Shown here: piece by piece, positions 11,193-24,346 of the stretch
How the letters are laid out: each line of letters begins with the position of its first letter
Numbering within the stretch: the first letter of the stretch is position 1
Source: Larix kaempferi
Lineage: Eukaryota; Streptophyta; Pinopsida; Pinales; Pinaceae
Assembly: GCA_027924585.1 (NCBI GenBank)
Contig: BSBM01000252.1
Location: forward strand, 930,001 to 994,000
Direction of reading: 5' to 3'
DNA: 64,000 nt
The notes under the pieces: model-generated
Seen by the model: the letters and a program-made list of their open reading frames with translations, nothing else
What the model was told of the DNA's origin: nothing
Database searches by the model: none
Translations under genes and position numbers: made by a program

Positions 11193-12557
11193 GTAGGTAG
11201 CTAACTGGAAGTCGAATCCACAAGCAAGGAATCTTATCACATAATTCTAAGAGGAGACTAGAAAATGCCAAGTTATCGCCTCGCACACCACCCTCATGTC
11301 ATTATCAAAATTGGTCATTTCATTCCATTAATCAATCATACCAGTGACATGTAAAATTTTCCAATTTTTAATTTTTAAATTAATTTTAATTTTTGAAAAT
11401 TAAAATCCCTCCTCCTGCAGGGATTTATGTCACATCCTTGGCGTCCTTGACCAATAAAAAATATTCTATTTTCACTTTTCAAAAAATAAATTATATATAT
11501 TTCATTTTCAAGAAAATCAATTTAATAGACATTTTTTTAAAAACATTATGAAAAATAACATAAAAATTGAGCACTAATGCCAAGTCAAAAAAAGTTGACT
11601 TTCCACGGAAAATATATCCCTGCCTTGAGAGGGACTAATAGTATGACGAGTATATTCTAGCAATAGAAACACGGTATTCCCTATTAGGTATTCTTGACAT
11701 GTTGAGAGCATGGAGTCATGGTTGATACGTTGAAGAAAACTCATACCATCCTAAAAATATTAATTCAAATTTTAGATTTATAATTGTTTCGAACTGATAA
11801 AGGTGTTTAAATATTAAAATCACTTTAATAGTCATATTTAAAATTATATTTTAATATGTTATTCTTTCACTAAGTATTTGTATTAAAATGATTGGTTTAA
11901 GTGGATAAAATGTTATTCCTTAATTCATTTTATGGAATTTGAGTGATCATGTTATATTTAACTATATAACTGATAAGTTCTTACTTGTAAGTATGAGTAT
12001 CTTATTTACTGCATCAATAATAAAAAAGTTATTAGATAAAAAAAATTAATTAATTATTTTACATAATTTAAAAATTAATAAAATTTTCAGTTTTACGGAG
12101 TTATAATTGTAATAAGATTTTTGAAAATAAATTATGTTAGAAATTTAAAATATTTTATAGAGGAGTGAGTTCGTAAATGGAGTATGAAAAAAAAAACATT
12201 AATTAATAATATAAAATTAATACAATAATAATCATTTTAAATTATATTAATGAAAACTATAAATAAATTATATTAATGAAAATTATAAATAAATTATATT
12301 AATTCGTGAGATGTAGAACAATTGGTGGCGTGTGATGGTTAAGATACCCTTAAGCGAAAAAGTCAAGTGGCTGGTTCCAAAAAAAGTATTTAAAACACCA
12401 AAACAAAATCATTCAAAGAAAGTAAGAAAAACAAAAAAGAGGCCATAAAAGGAGGCCGTCTCAATCGATCTAATGGAGCTTATAGTCTTCCATGAAATGT
12501 GCACAAGCAACCCAAACAACATCACAAGCCAAAAAATTGTGAAGTCATCCCTTGCTT
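11193..12557. other. AT-rich non-coding DNA
   Basis: No gene seen. From 11340 onward the DNA is mostly A/T, with a short imperfect repetition of aattataaataaattatatt around 12240-12300. The final 200 bp (12340-12557) is less AT-rich and was continuous with 19762 onward before the LINE inserted. Confidence 0.55.
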
Positions 12558-12574
12558 AAGTCTTCACATTTAGA
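12558..12574. repeat. TSD of LINE (5' side)
   Basis: The sequence aagtcttcacatttaga is repeated exactly at 19745-19761 after the A tail. Confidence 0.92.
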
Positions 12575-13122
12575 TTGTGGAGATGGGGCGATGGCAGGAG
12601 TTTTCTAGACTAAAAATTTTTGCTAGTTTTTCTCAGGCCGTGGTTTGTTGAATGCTCGATGGCCATCTGGTTTAGAGGCTGACTGCCGTTTCATATCGCC
12701 AAAGTGAGTTCAGTTGGTAACCGTTGATACTTATCATACGGCTTGGGATTACATCCATGATTACGACGGGTTAACTCTTAGGCGTTCACGGGTAAGGTCC
12801 ACTGTAACTGCTGCCGTTTAATACTTAATAGTTTGGCGATTTGGTCTTCTAGCTTGTGCGTTTAAGTGTCGGTTTCCGTTCTGGGTGATACACTGTGGTG
12901 AGCCGTGGTTACCGGTAAAGGGGGGTTTTGATGCCGTGACCTCCGGAACAAATATATCAACGGATTTACGGGGTGTGGACCACCGATATATCAGTATATT
13001 GTTTTTTCTGGACCGGTTACCCGGGATTTTTGTCATTGTTTTAATACTATTGTCAGGGGTGTTGCTGTTAAAAGGTGGTTTGGATCCGTGAATCTGGGTC
13101 CTGTGACGTTTTGGCTGCCGGA

Positions 13123-15090
13123 ATGGAGGGTAACAGGCCGGAACCCGTATTGCCGACAGATAATAACCTGAATGTGTCAGATTTCATGATTGAAGAAGCC
13201 GGGTTGTTCAAACTGGACTCATTCTTCAAAAATCAGTTGAATGGGAAAAGGGCAACAAACCCTAACTGCCGACAAGTGGCGCCACATGCTAAATCACACA
13301 AGGGACACCTGGCCTTCAGAAAGACACCTGTGGAAGCCTCGGGCTCAGACCCTTCCGTGGGCAGTGCTAGGGTTCTTCCGGGTCGGGACGGTGGTGAACG
13401 AAATGGGTCGTCATCTCGTGCGGCTAGAAGACTGTGTGGTAAATATTTCAGCAGACCGGGGGAGGCTTGGTTGACAGTCGACCGGGATATTGGGCTTGAA
13501 GAAACTGTGGACTTTAATATGATAGTGCTGGTGGGTAAATTCTCATACCATGCCATGAACCGAAGGAATATTGTCAAATGGGTGGCGGAGATGTGGAACC
13601 CCATATTGAAATACACTCCACAGATTTTTGCTTTGGCATGTGGATGGTATGGGTTTAAATTCGAGCAGGAGGCGCACGCTACACTTATTTTGGATGGATT
13701 GTGGCTATACGGTACGGGGAGCTTAATGCTCTAGAAATGACAGATGGATTTTGATCCAGAATCAACTTCGGTTCGTCTTAGGCATCTGTGGGTTCTTCTA
13801 CCTGATCTTCCACTGGCACTGTGGAACCGTGGGGCTTTTGAAGCCATTGAAAATCGTCTTGGCCGGTTCCTGCATGTAGAGGAGGAACACCTTAATGGAT
13901 TTGATCGACGTATGGGGCGGATGTTGGTTGAGGTGGATGTCTCCTTAGGACTTATTGATGTTCTGCACATTAACTGGCGAGGTCGTCAGCTGGCATAGGT
14001 CGTTGACTACTGGGGCATTCCTTTTCGTTGCTTGAACTGAAAAATGGTGGGGCACCTGTGGCGACAATGCAAGGCTCCGGCTTCTTCTGGTCGCCTAAAA
14101 GATGGGGCCCCGCTCTGGTCGTCGGATGATGGCAGCGACCTTGAGATGGATGCGACGGGCTCTCTTGATGGCTTCTCCAACCGGCTTGCACCTGACTCGG
14201 CCTTGTTTCGTAAGTTGGAATTACAGGATCCTAAGTTTTTTCATTCACTAAATGAACTGGATATTTCTTTTATAAATGCATTAGATTTAAACAATGGTAA
14301 TAATGGTAATTACATGAGCCGACGACACAACTTGGCTTCAAACTCCTCCGGGACTGAGCATAAATCAAATGAAACCTCTGATAATGATGACCCTTTATCT
14401 GAGACGGAGCTGTTTGAGAGAATGAAAAACCTCTGCCCTATGGATACCTCACCTGTTATCTCTGCTTCTCCCGGTCTTCACGCTTCTGTTGACCCGACGA
14501 TTCTTGTATCCATCGATTCTGAGCTACCCTTCCTTGCCCCGGATGCCGAGAAGGGTTATGGGGATGCTGAGAAGAGTTCTGGCATGAATGAATATGACAA
14601 TGAGGTCGGGGGGATGGGGACCTGTGAATTGATTCCTGTAAATAAGCCAGTGACTGATTGTTGCAATGACGGACCCAAAATAACTCCAGAACCGGATGGG
14701 CATATTCTTCACATTCCATCATATTCAGATATGGTGAAGAAGACACCCATACCTACATTTTACAGAAATAGGGAGGTGGACATTAATGAGACTATTGGTG
14801 GAGATATGGAGGGCTATTTGGGTCTGAAGAATACTATCCCGGACGGGGTGGTTAACAAGGCTACCTCCGCACTCATTCCTGAAACATCTGGAGACATTTG
14901 TGTACAAAAGGGGGCACATAGGGGTGGTCTGGCTCAAGACTTCTCTCCTTTGAAAACAAGAAGTGCCAGGAAAAACAAGAAGGTCACTCTGGGGGGGACA
15001 AAGGATGACCTATTCAAGGTGGGCTCCCCCAAATCTTCTGATACCCGGGCTCTTAGAGGAATGAAAGCCCTTGCGAGGGTTCGGAAATGA
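13123..15090 (+). pseudogene. LINE ORF1 (gag-like, DUF4283 and zinc knuckle)
   Basis: RNA-binding ORF1 protein of the L1 element. One frame runs from the upstream ATG at 13075 through 15090. I prefer the ATG at 13123 because the residues before it look non-coding. The central part (13500-14070) resembles the plant DUF4283 region, with FEAIENRLGRFLHV and GRMLVEVDVS. It ends in a knuckle C-x2-C-x4-H-x4-C, whose second Cys codon is now TGA (14038). Other in-frame stops are TAG 13732, TGA 13738 and TAG 13996. The acidic C-terminal half ends with a basic RSARKNKK patch that could be a nuclear signal. The stop TGA overlaps the ORF2 start as ATGA. Confidence 0.82.
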
Positions 15091-18000
15091 TATTTTTCTC
15101 TCTGAATATACGAGGGGTGGGGGGCCTACCCAAACAATTGGCCCTCAATCGTGTGTTACAAATTGTCAAACCGGATCTGGTACTTCTACAGGAAACTATG
15201 GTAAGCGGGAAAAAGGCCCGCATCTTTTTTAATAAAGTTAAGCCGGGATGGATGTGTTGCTCTGTGGATGCTGCTGGTCTCTCTGGTGGTCTCCTAGCGG
15301 CATGGAACCCGCTAGTTTTGAGACTTATTCCATCAAACATCTCTCTAGGTATCTTGTTGTCTGGAAGCGTTAGGGGATCGGAGAAGAACATTAATATTAT
15401 AAATTGTTATGGTCCTTACTGTAACCGGGAGACTTTCTGGGACTTGGCTGTCTCGGACCATTTGCTGGAACTGGAGAACTTAATTATTGCTGGGGACCTC
15501 AACTTCACGTGGGGGGATGAGGAGTTTTGGGGGGGTCTGGCCAGGCGGGATCCCCTGGGCCCCTATTTCTCTAATTTATTCATGAAACATTCCTTAATCG
15601 ATGTGGCCCCCGCGACCGATGGCACCTACTTGGTCAAATGGCAGGAAGGGGGAATATCTGATACAGAAACGCATAGACCGATTCCTAATATCGGAATCGC
15701 TTCTGACATGCTTTCAGAATTATAGGTCCTAGATTCATCAAATTAAAATCAGTGATCACCTTCCTATTATTCTTCAATTTGATGAGGATCCCTCTCATAA
15801 ATCCTTCCCTTTCAAATTCAACTCCATATGGCTTTTTGATGTTGAATACACTACGGGGGTGAGAACTAGGTGGCTACAGATGGATGTTTCGGGGGAGAGA
15901 TCTGCTATGGACAAGCTGGCGGTGAAACTCAAGGCGATCAAAGGCTATACAATATTGTGGGAAAAAAACAAAAAAGCCTTGTTGGGTAGGGAACTTGCTG
16001 AGATTGAAAAGGAAGTGGAATCTTTGATGCAGAGAGATGTGGGTACTGGACTAAGCACTATGGAAATTTCAAAGCTCTCTTCAATGGAGTGTCGAAAAAT
16101 GAAAATACTTCTGATACAGGAGGAATCATGGAGGTTGAAGAGTAGAGCTATTTGGCTCAAGGCGAGGGATCTGAATACAAAATTTTTCCATCAATTTGCA
16201 GACTCTCGCAGGATGCAGAATTCTATTTGGGACCTGAACGATCACACGGGCCGGAGGATCAGGGGGGAGGAGGAATTGATGAATGAGGCTGTTCATCACT
16301 TCCAGGAATACTATTGTGACCCAAAAAATACAACTCTGGCTGAACAATTTAAGCTTATTATGGAATACCCATGGATTTTTAATGAGGAGGAGGGGGATAG
16401 TATTTTTTTGGATGTTTCTCTGGGAGATGTGGAAAACACCTTGCAAGGATTTGCTAAAGATAAATCACCTGGACCGGATGGGTGGTCAGTGGAGCTATTC
16501 ATCCATTTCTTTTATATTATGGGGGAAGATCTCCGGTCGGCTGTGGATGAATCTCGAAAATTAGGCACTGTCTCTGGGGCATTAAACTCTACTTACCTGG
16601 CACTCATTCCGAAGACATCCCATCCGAATAACTATGATGAATTCAGACCAATTGCTTTATGCAATCTGGTCTACAAGATTATTTCCAAGATCATTGCTGA
16701 TAGGATCAAACCTATGCTCTCTAGACACATATCCATGGAACAGTATTGATTCCTTCGCGACAGACAGATTCATGATGCTGTGGGAGTGTTTCAGGAAATC
16801 TTTCATACAATTAAACAGAAGAGAATTGAAGCACTCATCCTACAACTGGATCTGGTGAAAGCATACGATAAGGTGGACTGGAATTTCCTGAGACTAATTC
16901 TTATACAGATCGGTCTGCCATGGAAGGTGATGAAATGGATTATGGCTTGCATATCCTCAGTTAATTATGCTGTTCTGATTAATGGACATCCTACGGTTTT
17001 TTTTAAGGCATCTCGGGGCCTTAGACAGGGTTGTCCTCTATCACCACTTCTGTTTCTGTTGGTCATTGAAGGTTTGAGTCTATCTATAAATAAGGCTCGT
17101 CGAGAGGGGTGGATTGCTGGCATTAAAATTACAAGGGAGATTTCTGTTACACATTCATTGTTTGTGGACGATGTTATGCTTTTTGGTAAGGGTATTCTTG
17201 CTGAATGGATACAATACAAGAAAATACTCGACCTTTTCTGCTTGGTTACTGGTATGATTATCAGTTATATTAAATCTTTTTTCTTGAAACATTCGTTGGT
17301 GGCTGATGTGGAACAGTCGATAAGCAATATTCTGCCATTAAATTTCAAGGAGCTCGATGCTGGAACGAAATATCTTGGCTTCTTCATTAAGCCAACTAAA
17401 TACCTGATAAATGATTGGTCATGGCTTGTTAGACGGTTTGAAATGCGTATAAGTCACTGGAGCTTTCGTCATTTATCCATGGGGGGCAGGCTTACTTTGG
17501 TGAAAGCCGTATTACAGAATTTAGGTGTTTATTGGTTCTCTCTATGTAAAATCCCTAGAACCATCCTATGCTTAATAAGGCGAAAGTGTTTCAGCTTCTT
17601 GTGGTCATGTGGGGGTGTTCAGGAGAAATATCATCTCATGAAATGGAAATTTTTGGCTCGACCATGGAAATTGGGGGGTTGGAATATTAAGGAGCTTGAA
17701 ATATTTGTTATGGCTCTGCACGCAAAAAGTCTCTGGCGCGCACTCTTTGATAACTCGATTTGGGGAAGGATTATCAGAGCCAAATACCTTAAAGGTATTA
17801 CTGTGACAAACTGGCTGCAGTTGAACCAACCTGCTACATTGGGTGTGTCAAATATTTGGAACGGATTGATAGGATCCTTCAGGGTTATTGCACATTGGAT
17901 TGCTTCGATGCCGAGCAATGGACGAGACATAAAACTGGGGCTGGATCCGTTTGTGGGGGACCTACGGGACATTCTCTATCGCTGGAATTGAGGACTCATC

Positions 18001-19233
18001 TCCATACTAATGGTTTTTATACTTTGGCACATGCGGCTGGTAGGATTGTGGATGGGCGGTCTCTTTGGATTTCGGCCACTTAGCTGGGCTTATCGGGTAC
18101 CTTGGGGAATGAATGGGAAGAGTATATCAGGCCGATATATCAATCTAATATAAAGCTGTCTGATGGTGCGGACAGACTAGTCTGGACGTGGGATGTGGCT
18201 GGCGGGAATGTATCATCAAAATTGGCGTACGATGCAATGTTTGCTGAGACTCAGACTGTGGTTCGTTGGTGGGATAAAGCTATTTGCAAACTTGTCTTAC
18301 CCCTCAAGATAAAAATTTTTGTCTGGCTTGCATTGTGTAACAAGATTCTAACTTGGGACAATCTTTGTTGTCGTGGGTTCTGTGGCCCGGGATGGTGCTC
18401 CCTATGTTGCTCACAGGAGGAAACAGTAGACCACCTATTCTCTTCCTGTCAGTTCATTCGGGACCTATGGAATCTAATTGCATACAAAGCTGGAGTTCAA
18501 TTTAGTTGGAACCACAGTTCACTATGTGAATGCCTCGATAGTTGGTCCCGTGTTTCTGCTGGGTGTACTGAACTTCCATATTATATGATCTGGGAGGTAT
18601 GGAAAGCTCGAAACCTCTATATCTTTGAAAATAGGATTCCTTTTAGGGATGGGTTATGCTTCAAATCACTTGCAGCGCACAAAGAATTTATCTCTATTCA
18701 TGGAGCTGTAGGGGGCAGAGATAGTCTGAATATGAAACACCGACATGCCCCTCCTGTGCTGATGTTTCCATGTGGATTCTTTGATGGGGCTGCTGCGAGT
18801 CGGGATGGGGGGGGGTGGAGCGGGCGCCACAATTCACATTTCCAACGATGTCTCCATACATATATGGCTAAATTTGGGTAATGGAACCAATACTAGGAGC
18901 GAGTTATGTGCCCTTTGGCTCTTATTGTTCTGGGTTTGGTTGAGGAAAATATCCTCTCTTGTAGTTTTTGGTGATTAATTATCCATTATCTCTTGGGCTA
19001 GAGGCAAGACAACACTCAATGTACTGTTTCTTTCACATTGGAGGGATGTGGCTCAGAAGCTTATCAGGGATTTTGAACATATACATTTTGAACATGTATT
19101 CAGGGAGGCTAATATGGAGGCGGATAAGTTATCTAAACGGGCTCTTAACTCTCAGGTTGGGGTCATCATGTGGCAGGAATGGCGGGAGGATATACTTTTT
19201 ACCCATGGCTCTTATCATTTACATTGGACATGA
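15087..19233 (+). pseudogene. LINE ORF2 (endonuclease, RT, zf-RVT, RNase H)
   Basis: Catalytic ORF2 of the L1 element, starting at ATG 15087. The apurinic-type endonuclease comes first, with LNIRGVGG, LLQET, GDLNFTW and, after a frameshift near 15680, SDHLPIIL (about 15750). The reverse transcriptase has FRPIALCNLVYKIISK (about 16640), a TGA at 16747 where the family has Gly, LDLVKAYDKVDW, GLRQGCPLSP and the catalytic FVDDVMLF at 17161. A further frameshift near 17990 leads to zf-RVT (WCSLCC, then HLFSSC, 18270-18480). RNase H-like coding (FDGAA, then HVFREANMEADKLSKRA) spans about 18774-19233 in broken frames. At least three frameshifts and one stop make it non-functional. Confidence 0.88.
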
Positions 19234-19744
19234 TGTTTCTTATCTTTATATTATCCACATTTTGTTTTTGCTTTCCAGATTTATGCGGATCGATATACTT
19301 ATATGTATGTTAGTTCTATGTGCAAATCCTTGATAGGTACTGGTTCCAACTACTTGTTGGAGTTTTTGTATATTTTCCTTTTGCGGCATTATTGTCAGAC
19401 TCCTATGGAGGTTGTTCGATATTTATAGCTTTGATGGATCCTTTATATGATGTATTTGGAAGACTGTATATGAGACCTTTTATATATTTTTGCTATGGAT
19501 ACATTTGTACTGGCGACATTTGGAACAGTTTCTTATATAGGATGGAATCCTGTATTGTCTTGTGGACATATGGCACTTTTTATTGGTCATTTCTGTTGTA
19601 GTTGACAACACATCTGACACTTTGATAGCCTTTTCCCTGATCCTCTATATGACAGGGATTGAGAGTTTCTTGTATGTTCTGACAACTGGTTTTATTTACT
19701 ATTTCATATATAAATAGTAAGTTGAATTTTTCTATGAAAAAAAA

Positions 19745-19761
19745 AAGTCTTCACATTTAGA
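19745..19761. repeat. TSD of LINE (3' side)
   Basis: The sequence aagtcttcacatttaga matches 12558-12574. The preceding A run makes its first bases ambiguous. Confidence 0.92.
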
Positions 19762-20240
19762 AACGGATCTTGGGAGCCATAGTTCAACCTTTTCTTAGCC
19801 TTTGGGGATGAAAAACGTTCACCAAAAAACATGGCAGCTATACCGAATGGGTAATTGTGCACTGTAGTAGCTGTCCGCTGATAGATGCATCGACAGCATA
19901 ACCCCATCCTGTCTGCGACATATGTAGTGTGGATGCACATCACGATGCGCAAGAGCTCTCCATCACCAAGGAACCATATTGTCGCTAGCCTAGGAACCTC
20001 CCCGCAAGCAGAACTAGGCTTCCCTTTCAAGCATGTACAACCCCGTTGCGCACAGGATCAGATCCGCTTCCTTGCTAGAGTCGTCATTGTCACCGCAGGA
20101 GAGCCCAAGGGTGCTCCATCATCCACGGGTCACTGCGCAAGGGCCACAAGTCATAAACTCAGGAAGAAACCACCATTATATCATCCTCAATCGACCTTCT
20201 AGTAAGACTCTCATGGGGTAAAGGTCAGGCGGCTAGGGAG
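19762..20240. other. GC-richer unclassified segment
   Basis: A locally GC-richer block with open frames on both strands (minus 19704-20030, plus 19885-20202). I do not recognise a protein in either. Before the LINE inserted, it was continuous with 12340-12557. It could be part of an older element or a gene fragment. Confidence 0.3.
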
Positions 20241-21045
20241 GGAACCCTAACCACCAGGATCAAATGCAAAAATTGACTCTCAAAACAAGTTGCAGAGCAA
20301 AACCCTTGTCTGTTGTGCCTCACAAGTTGCAGAGCAAAACTCGAGAAATGTTAATCAATCAAGGGAAGTATTTTATTAAAAAGGGAAAAGTTTTATAATT
20401 ATTTGGATGCTTTTCAATTTAATTTAGAAATCTCAATCTTCTAATGCATTTTATACTCCAAAAAGATTGTATACTAATATGATGAGTTGTGGAAATTCAC
20501 ATTATTAAATTACATTGTTTAGATCATTTTCATTATTGATTTTTTCACCTTATCTTAATTTGTCCTTTAACTCGTTTAAATCTTAATTTGTCCTTTGATT
20601 CGTTCAAATCTCCTTCATTATTGATTTTTCACCCCATCTTAAATTCTTTTGTATTTTAACTAATTTATTTCTTATTCTTTTAATTTATTATAATGTTTTT
20701 TTTCTTCAGAGGATTATAATGTTTATATCAATTTATAGTTTTCATCAATAATATTTGAAAGAATTTATTATTATATTGATTTTGACCAAGTCCCATTTTT
20801 AATATTAAATTTCTCAACTAGTTTGTTTCATACCCTATTAATTGGATTAAGGTTCCATATTTTCTATATTTCAATAAGCTTTGTTTGAATCCCTTAAGAT
20901 GGATAAAGTGTCCACTCAAAACATTGGGACATCTCTAAACTCCATCATAGTGTATTTCCAAAATATCTCAATGCAAAGATATTATTCAATTTCAAGGTTA
21001 TGCATTTACATAAGATTTTAAAACTCAAATGCATTGGGATTGATT
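20241..21045. other. AT-rich DNA, no gene seen
   Basis: AT-rich sequence with a short imperfect duplication around 20564-20640 (cttaatttgtcctttaactcg and a similar copy). No coding frame. Confidence 0.5.
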
Positions 21046-21850
21046 GGTTAGTAAAGTAGAAGTGGTGTCATATGTTGCTAGTAAATTCACCTCGGGTTGG
21101 TGCCCCTCTGCAATCACATCATGGGATTAATTTTGTAGCATGCGAAACATATCTACTTCAACGTAATATCCCAAATTAGATTATATTTCATTGTAATACC
21201 CAAAAAATTAGACAATGGTGCTTGCATGTGTTTATTGGAAACATTCAAATAAAAAATTTGACACTCTTCTCCTGCAAGGAAAAAAGAGATTCACTTGCAT
21301 TACAACACTAGGACAAACCTTCAGTTTGCATTAAAAATTGAAGGCAAGTTACATCATAAAGGTTCTACCAAGTCATAACAACGATGGAATCCTAACAATT
21401 AAGTTTTATCTTCCTCGGGATAATTCATTTTAATCTTCTTTTGATATTACAATCCCACCTCTCTTAAGGTTACATTAGAGAATGGGGTCTTGGTTGTATG
21501 GTTAAATGGGTGTTTCACCTATACATTCACCTATGCAAAGGAGTTGTTCTATATGATTGAGACTAAGTGTAAGTTTTATACATCTTTGACAAAATAAATA
21601 CCCCTCACTTGAAACTACATGATTGACAAATTGTTTCTTAAATGTTGTAAGCCAACTAATATATCCCCATATCAAAAGACACAATTATCTTTTAATATAT
21701 AAGATTCATTAAAATATTGTAATTTTCCATATACATCAATAAATTGTTCTAAGAAAAGGAGAGAACCCTTACATTAGTTATTAAACAAAACAAGGATGAT
21801 GATGGCAATATTATATCAAAACCTATAAAAGAAATATTTAATCTATATTA
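21046..21850. repeat. Dispersed direct repeat, copy 1
   Basis: From about tagtaaagtagaagtggtg onward this stretch aligns with 23296-24120 in the same orientation. Matching landmarks include gtagcatg before cgaaacatatctac, the phrase acaatggtgcttgcatgtgt, and a tail ending in gatgatgatggcaat. It has no terminal motifs of an LTR element and no coding capacity. Confidence 0.75.
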
Positions 21851-22747
21851 TTAAAATGAAGTATTTGATTTCTCAAATGCTTATTACATGTTCTCCATAA
21901 TTACCCTTACTCTAAATTTTAGAATATTAAATCGGCGGTGATCAATATAAAGAAAATTAAATAGAATGGAGCACTTGATTTATCAAAAAGTTCATCACTT
22001 GTACTCAATAATTGATTTAGCTACATTCAAATCTTACAATGTTAAATGGGTCATGACCGGTGGAAAACAAATGAGAGTGGATATAATATGCATTATGGCC
22101 TTTGCTACAAACCTTTTCATCAACTTGCTCAAATGCATTGTGATGTCCATGTTCATTGTAGGCTATGTCAACATGATTGAAAAGCCATTTCTAACACCTC
22201 TTGAGACACATACAAACTGCACAAGGACATCGAGTCATATTATTTTAGGTCTTCACCATTTAATGCACTTAAATCTAGCAATAAAACAATCAAATTAAGC
22301 AATGTGAGACCATCATGCAAACTAAAAATCAAGATTGTAAGTCTTTCATCCAATGCGATGAAAACAATTTTAATCTTATGTTGTTGTGTTAAAAAAGCCC
22401 ATGGTTATCTCACCCAATAGATTTTGTTACACATCCTCAATTCTAATTGTACTAAATAAGGAAAGTGAATGGTTAGTTAGGTCCTAACTACAAAACCCCT
22501 CAATAGAATCACATCCCAAAACATATATTTTCTCCATTGATTTGATAAGCTTCTTGATTAAATTTTAAGGACCAAGTGCTTTGCAAATATTAAGTAAATG
22601 ACTTCATTAAGTTTGCAGGGAGCCCAACCCACTTGCAACCTTGTGACCATTTCAATACCAGTGATTAAGTCTCAAACTTTCTTAGTCTTCCTTTAATACA
22701 TGTTTTCATGAAAATATGACATTAAATGCAACAAATACAAATAAATG
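21851..22747. other. Unclassified DNA
   Basis: No gene recognised. An open frame at 21966-22298 (+, 110 codons) has no familiar motif. Confidence 0.35.
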
Positions 22748-23290
22748 ATTTGGATGGCCTAGCCTTGATGCTTGCCTTTGTGATAATGCCCTGGGTTCCT
22801 AATGATGATGCTCTAGTGTTGATGATCGATTCATGGATTTTATGCTAGAGGGTGATGTCATGATTGCTTATGATATATGATGCATCTTCTTCATGATCAC
22901 TCTAGTGTTCTTGGATTCATTTGATAAATAGATCATGTGTTCTTTCATTATGCATGGAGCGACCTTGTATTTATGGCTCGACATAGCTTCTTGAGGGCAT
23001 TCAATATCATTATTGGAGGATGCTCTTGCTCACTTGGCATGATTTGATGACATGGTGGTGTTTGGAGTTTGATCTTAGTGGAGCACTCTAGCTCATGAAA
23101 TGTGTATTGCACTTGAGATAGCTTTATTAATTATTTTCCATAAATTGCCCTCCTCGATATTAGTTATTTGATGATGTGGAGACCTTTATCTTTTCTATTG
23201 TTCTTGATTTTTATCATGTGGATGGCTTCATAGTGCTATTGGCTATAATATTTTGTTGAGCACCCCGTTGCTTTTTCATACTTAACACGT
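22748..23290. repeat. Dispersed repeat, copy 1 (partner at 40384)
   Basis: The segment beginning gatttggatggcctagcc is similar along its length to 40384-40925, including agtggagcactctagctcat. The two copies are 17.6 kb apart in the same orientation. No coding signal. Confidence 0.75.
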
Positions 23291-23295
23291 GTGGT

Positions 23296-24120
23296 TAGTA
23301 AAGTGGAAGTGGTGTCATATCTTGCTAGTAAATTCATTCTTAGGTTAGTGCCCCTCTATAATAACGTCATGGGATTAATTTTGTAGCATGTGAAACATAT
23401 CTACTGATTCAATGTGATATTCCAAATTAGAATCTACTTCAATGAAATACCCCAAAAAAGTAAACAATGGTGCTTGCATGTGTTCATTGGAAACATTCAA
23501 ACAAAAAAAATCACAGACTCTTCTCCCACAAGAAAAAAGGGACTTACTATGCGTTACGTCACTAGGACAAGCCTTCAAATTGCATTAAAGATTGAGGGCA
23601 AGTTACATCATAAAGGTTCTACCAAGTTAGAACAAATGCAATCCTTACAATTCATTTTTATCTTCCTTCGAACAATTCATTTTAATCTTCATTTGCGATA
23701 TTGCAATTTCACCTCTCTTAAAGTTACAATAGAGAATGAGGTCTTGGTTCTATGGTTAAGTGGGCCATTTCACCTATGTAAAGGAGTTGTTCTATATTAT
23801 CGAGGCTAAGTGTAAGTTATATGCATCTTTGGAAAAATAAATACCCCTCACTCAAACCTATATGGTTGACAAATTGTTTCTTAAATGTTGTAAGCCAACT
23901 GCACTTTATTGTTATATTCTAATATTTAAGGGCATAATTGTCTTATATATATACACACACACACACACGATTCATTAAAATATTGCAATTTTACATAAAC
24001 CTACATTAAAAAACGTTCTAAGAAAAGGGGGAAACTCTTACATAAGATATTAAGCAAAACAAGGATGATGATGACAATCTTATATTAAATCCTATAAAAG
24101 AAATATTTAATCTATATTAT
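23296..24120. repeat. Dispersed direct repeat, copy 2
   Basis: Second copy of 21046-21850, lying 2.25 kb downstream in the same orientation. It includes a (TA)n(CA)n run. The spacing suggests duplication of a larger segment. Confidence 0.75.
23944..23968. repeat. (TA)n(CA)n microsatellite
   Basis: Alternating TA followed by eight CA units, inside dispersed repeat copy 2. Confidence 0.9.
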
Positions 24121-24160
24121 TAAAAAGAAGTATATTCCGATATTAAAAGACATAATTGTC

Positions 24161-24176
24161 ATATATATATATATAT
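24161..24176. repeat. (AT)8 microsatellite
   Basis: Eight AT units between two repeat copies. Confidence 0.9.
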
Positions 24177-24179
24177 GTG

Positions 24180-24330
24180 GTTCATTAAAATATTGTAATT
24201 TTACATGAACCTACATCAAGAAATTGTTCTGAGAAAAGGGGAGAACTCTTACAATAGTGATTAAGAAAAATTGGGATGATGATGACAATCTTATATCAAA
24301 TCCTTTAAAAGAAATATTTAACCAAGTATT
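24180..24330. repeat. Third partial copy of the 21.7 kb repeat tail
   Basis: Starts ttcattaaaatattg and contains gatgatgatgacaatc, matching 21707-21850 and 23970-24120. Only the tail of the longer repeat is present, so the last two copies are nearly in tandem. Confidence 0.75.
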
Positions 24331-24346
24331 TGATTTCTTAAATGCT

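Larger units (their letters stand above)
12575..19744 (+). mobile_element. L1-type LINE, near full length
   Basis: Non-LTR retrotransposon of about 7.17 kb, flanked by a 17 bp target duplication (12558-12574 and 19745-19761) and ending in a short A tail. It has a 5' UTR of about 550 bp, ORF1 with a DUF4283-like region and a zinc knuckle, and ORF2 with endonuclease, reverse transcriptase, zf-RVT and RNase H regions. This is the organisation of plant L1 elements that carry an RNase H. Both ORFs hold several stops or frameshifts, so the copy is inactive. The intact duplication and the 5' region suggest little or no 5' truncation. Confidence 0.93.

Noticed and set aside
19704-20030. Minus-strand frame next to the LINE end, considered as a gene
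   Set aside because: It runs into the LINE A tail and the target duplication. No motif is recognisable.
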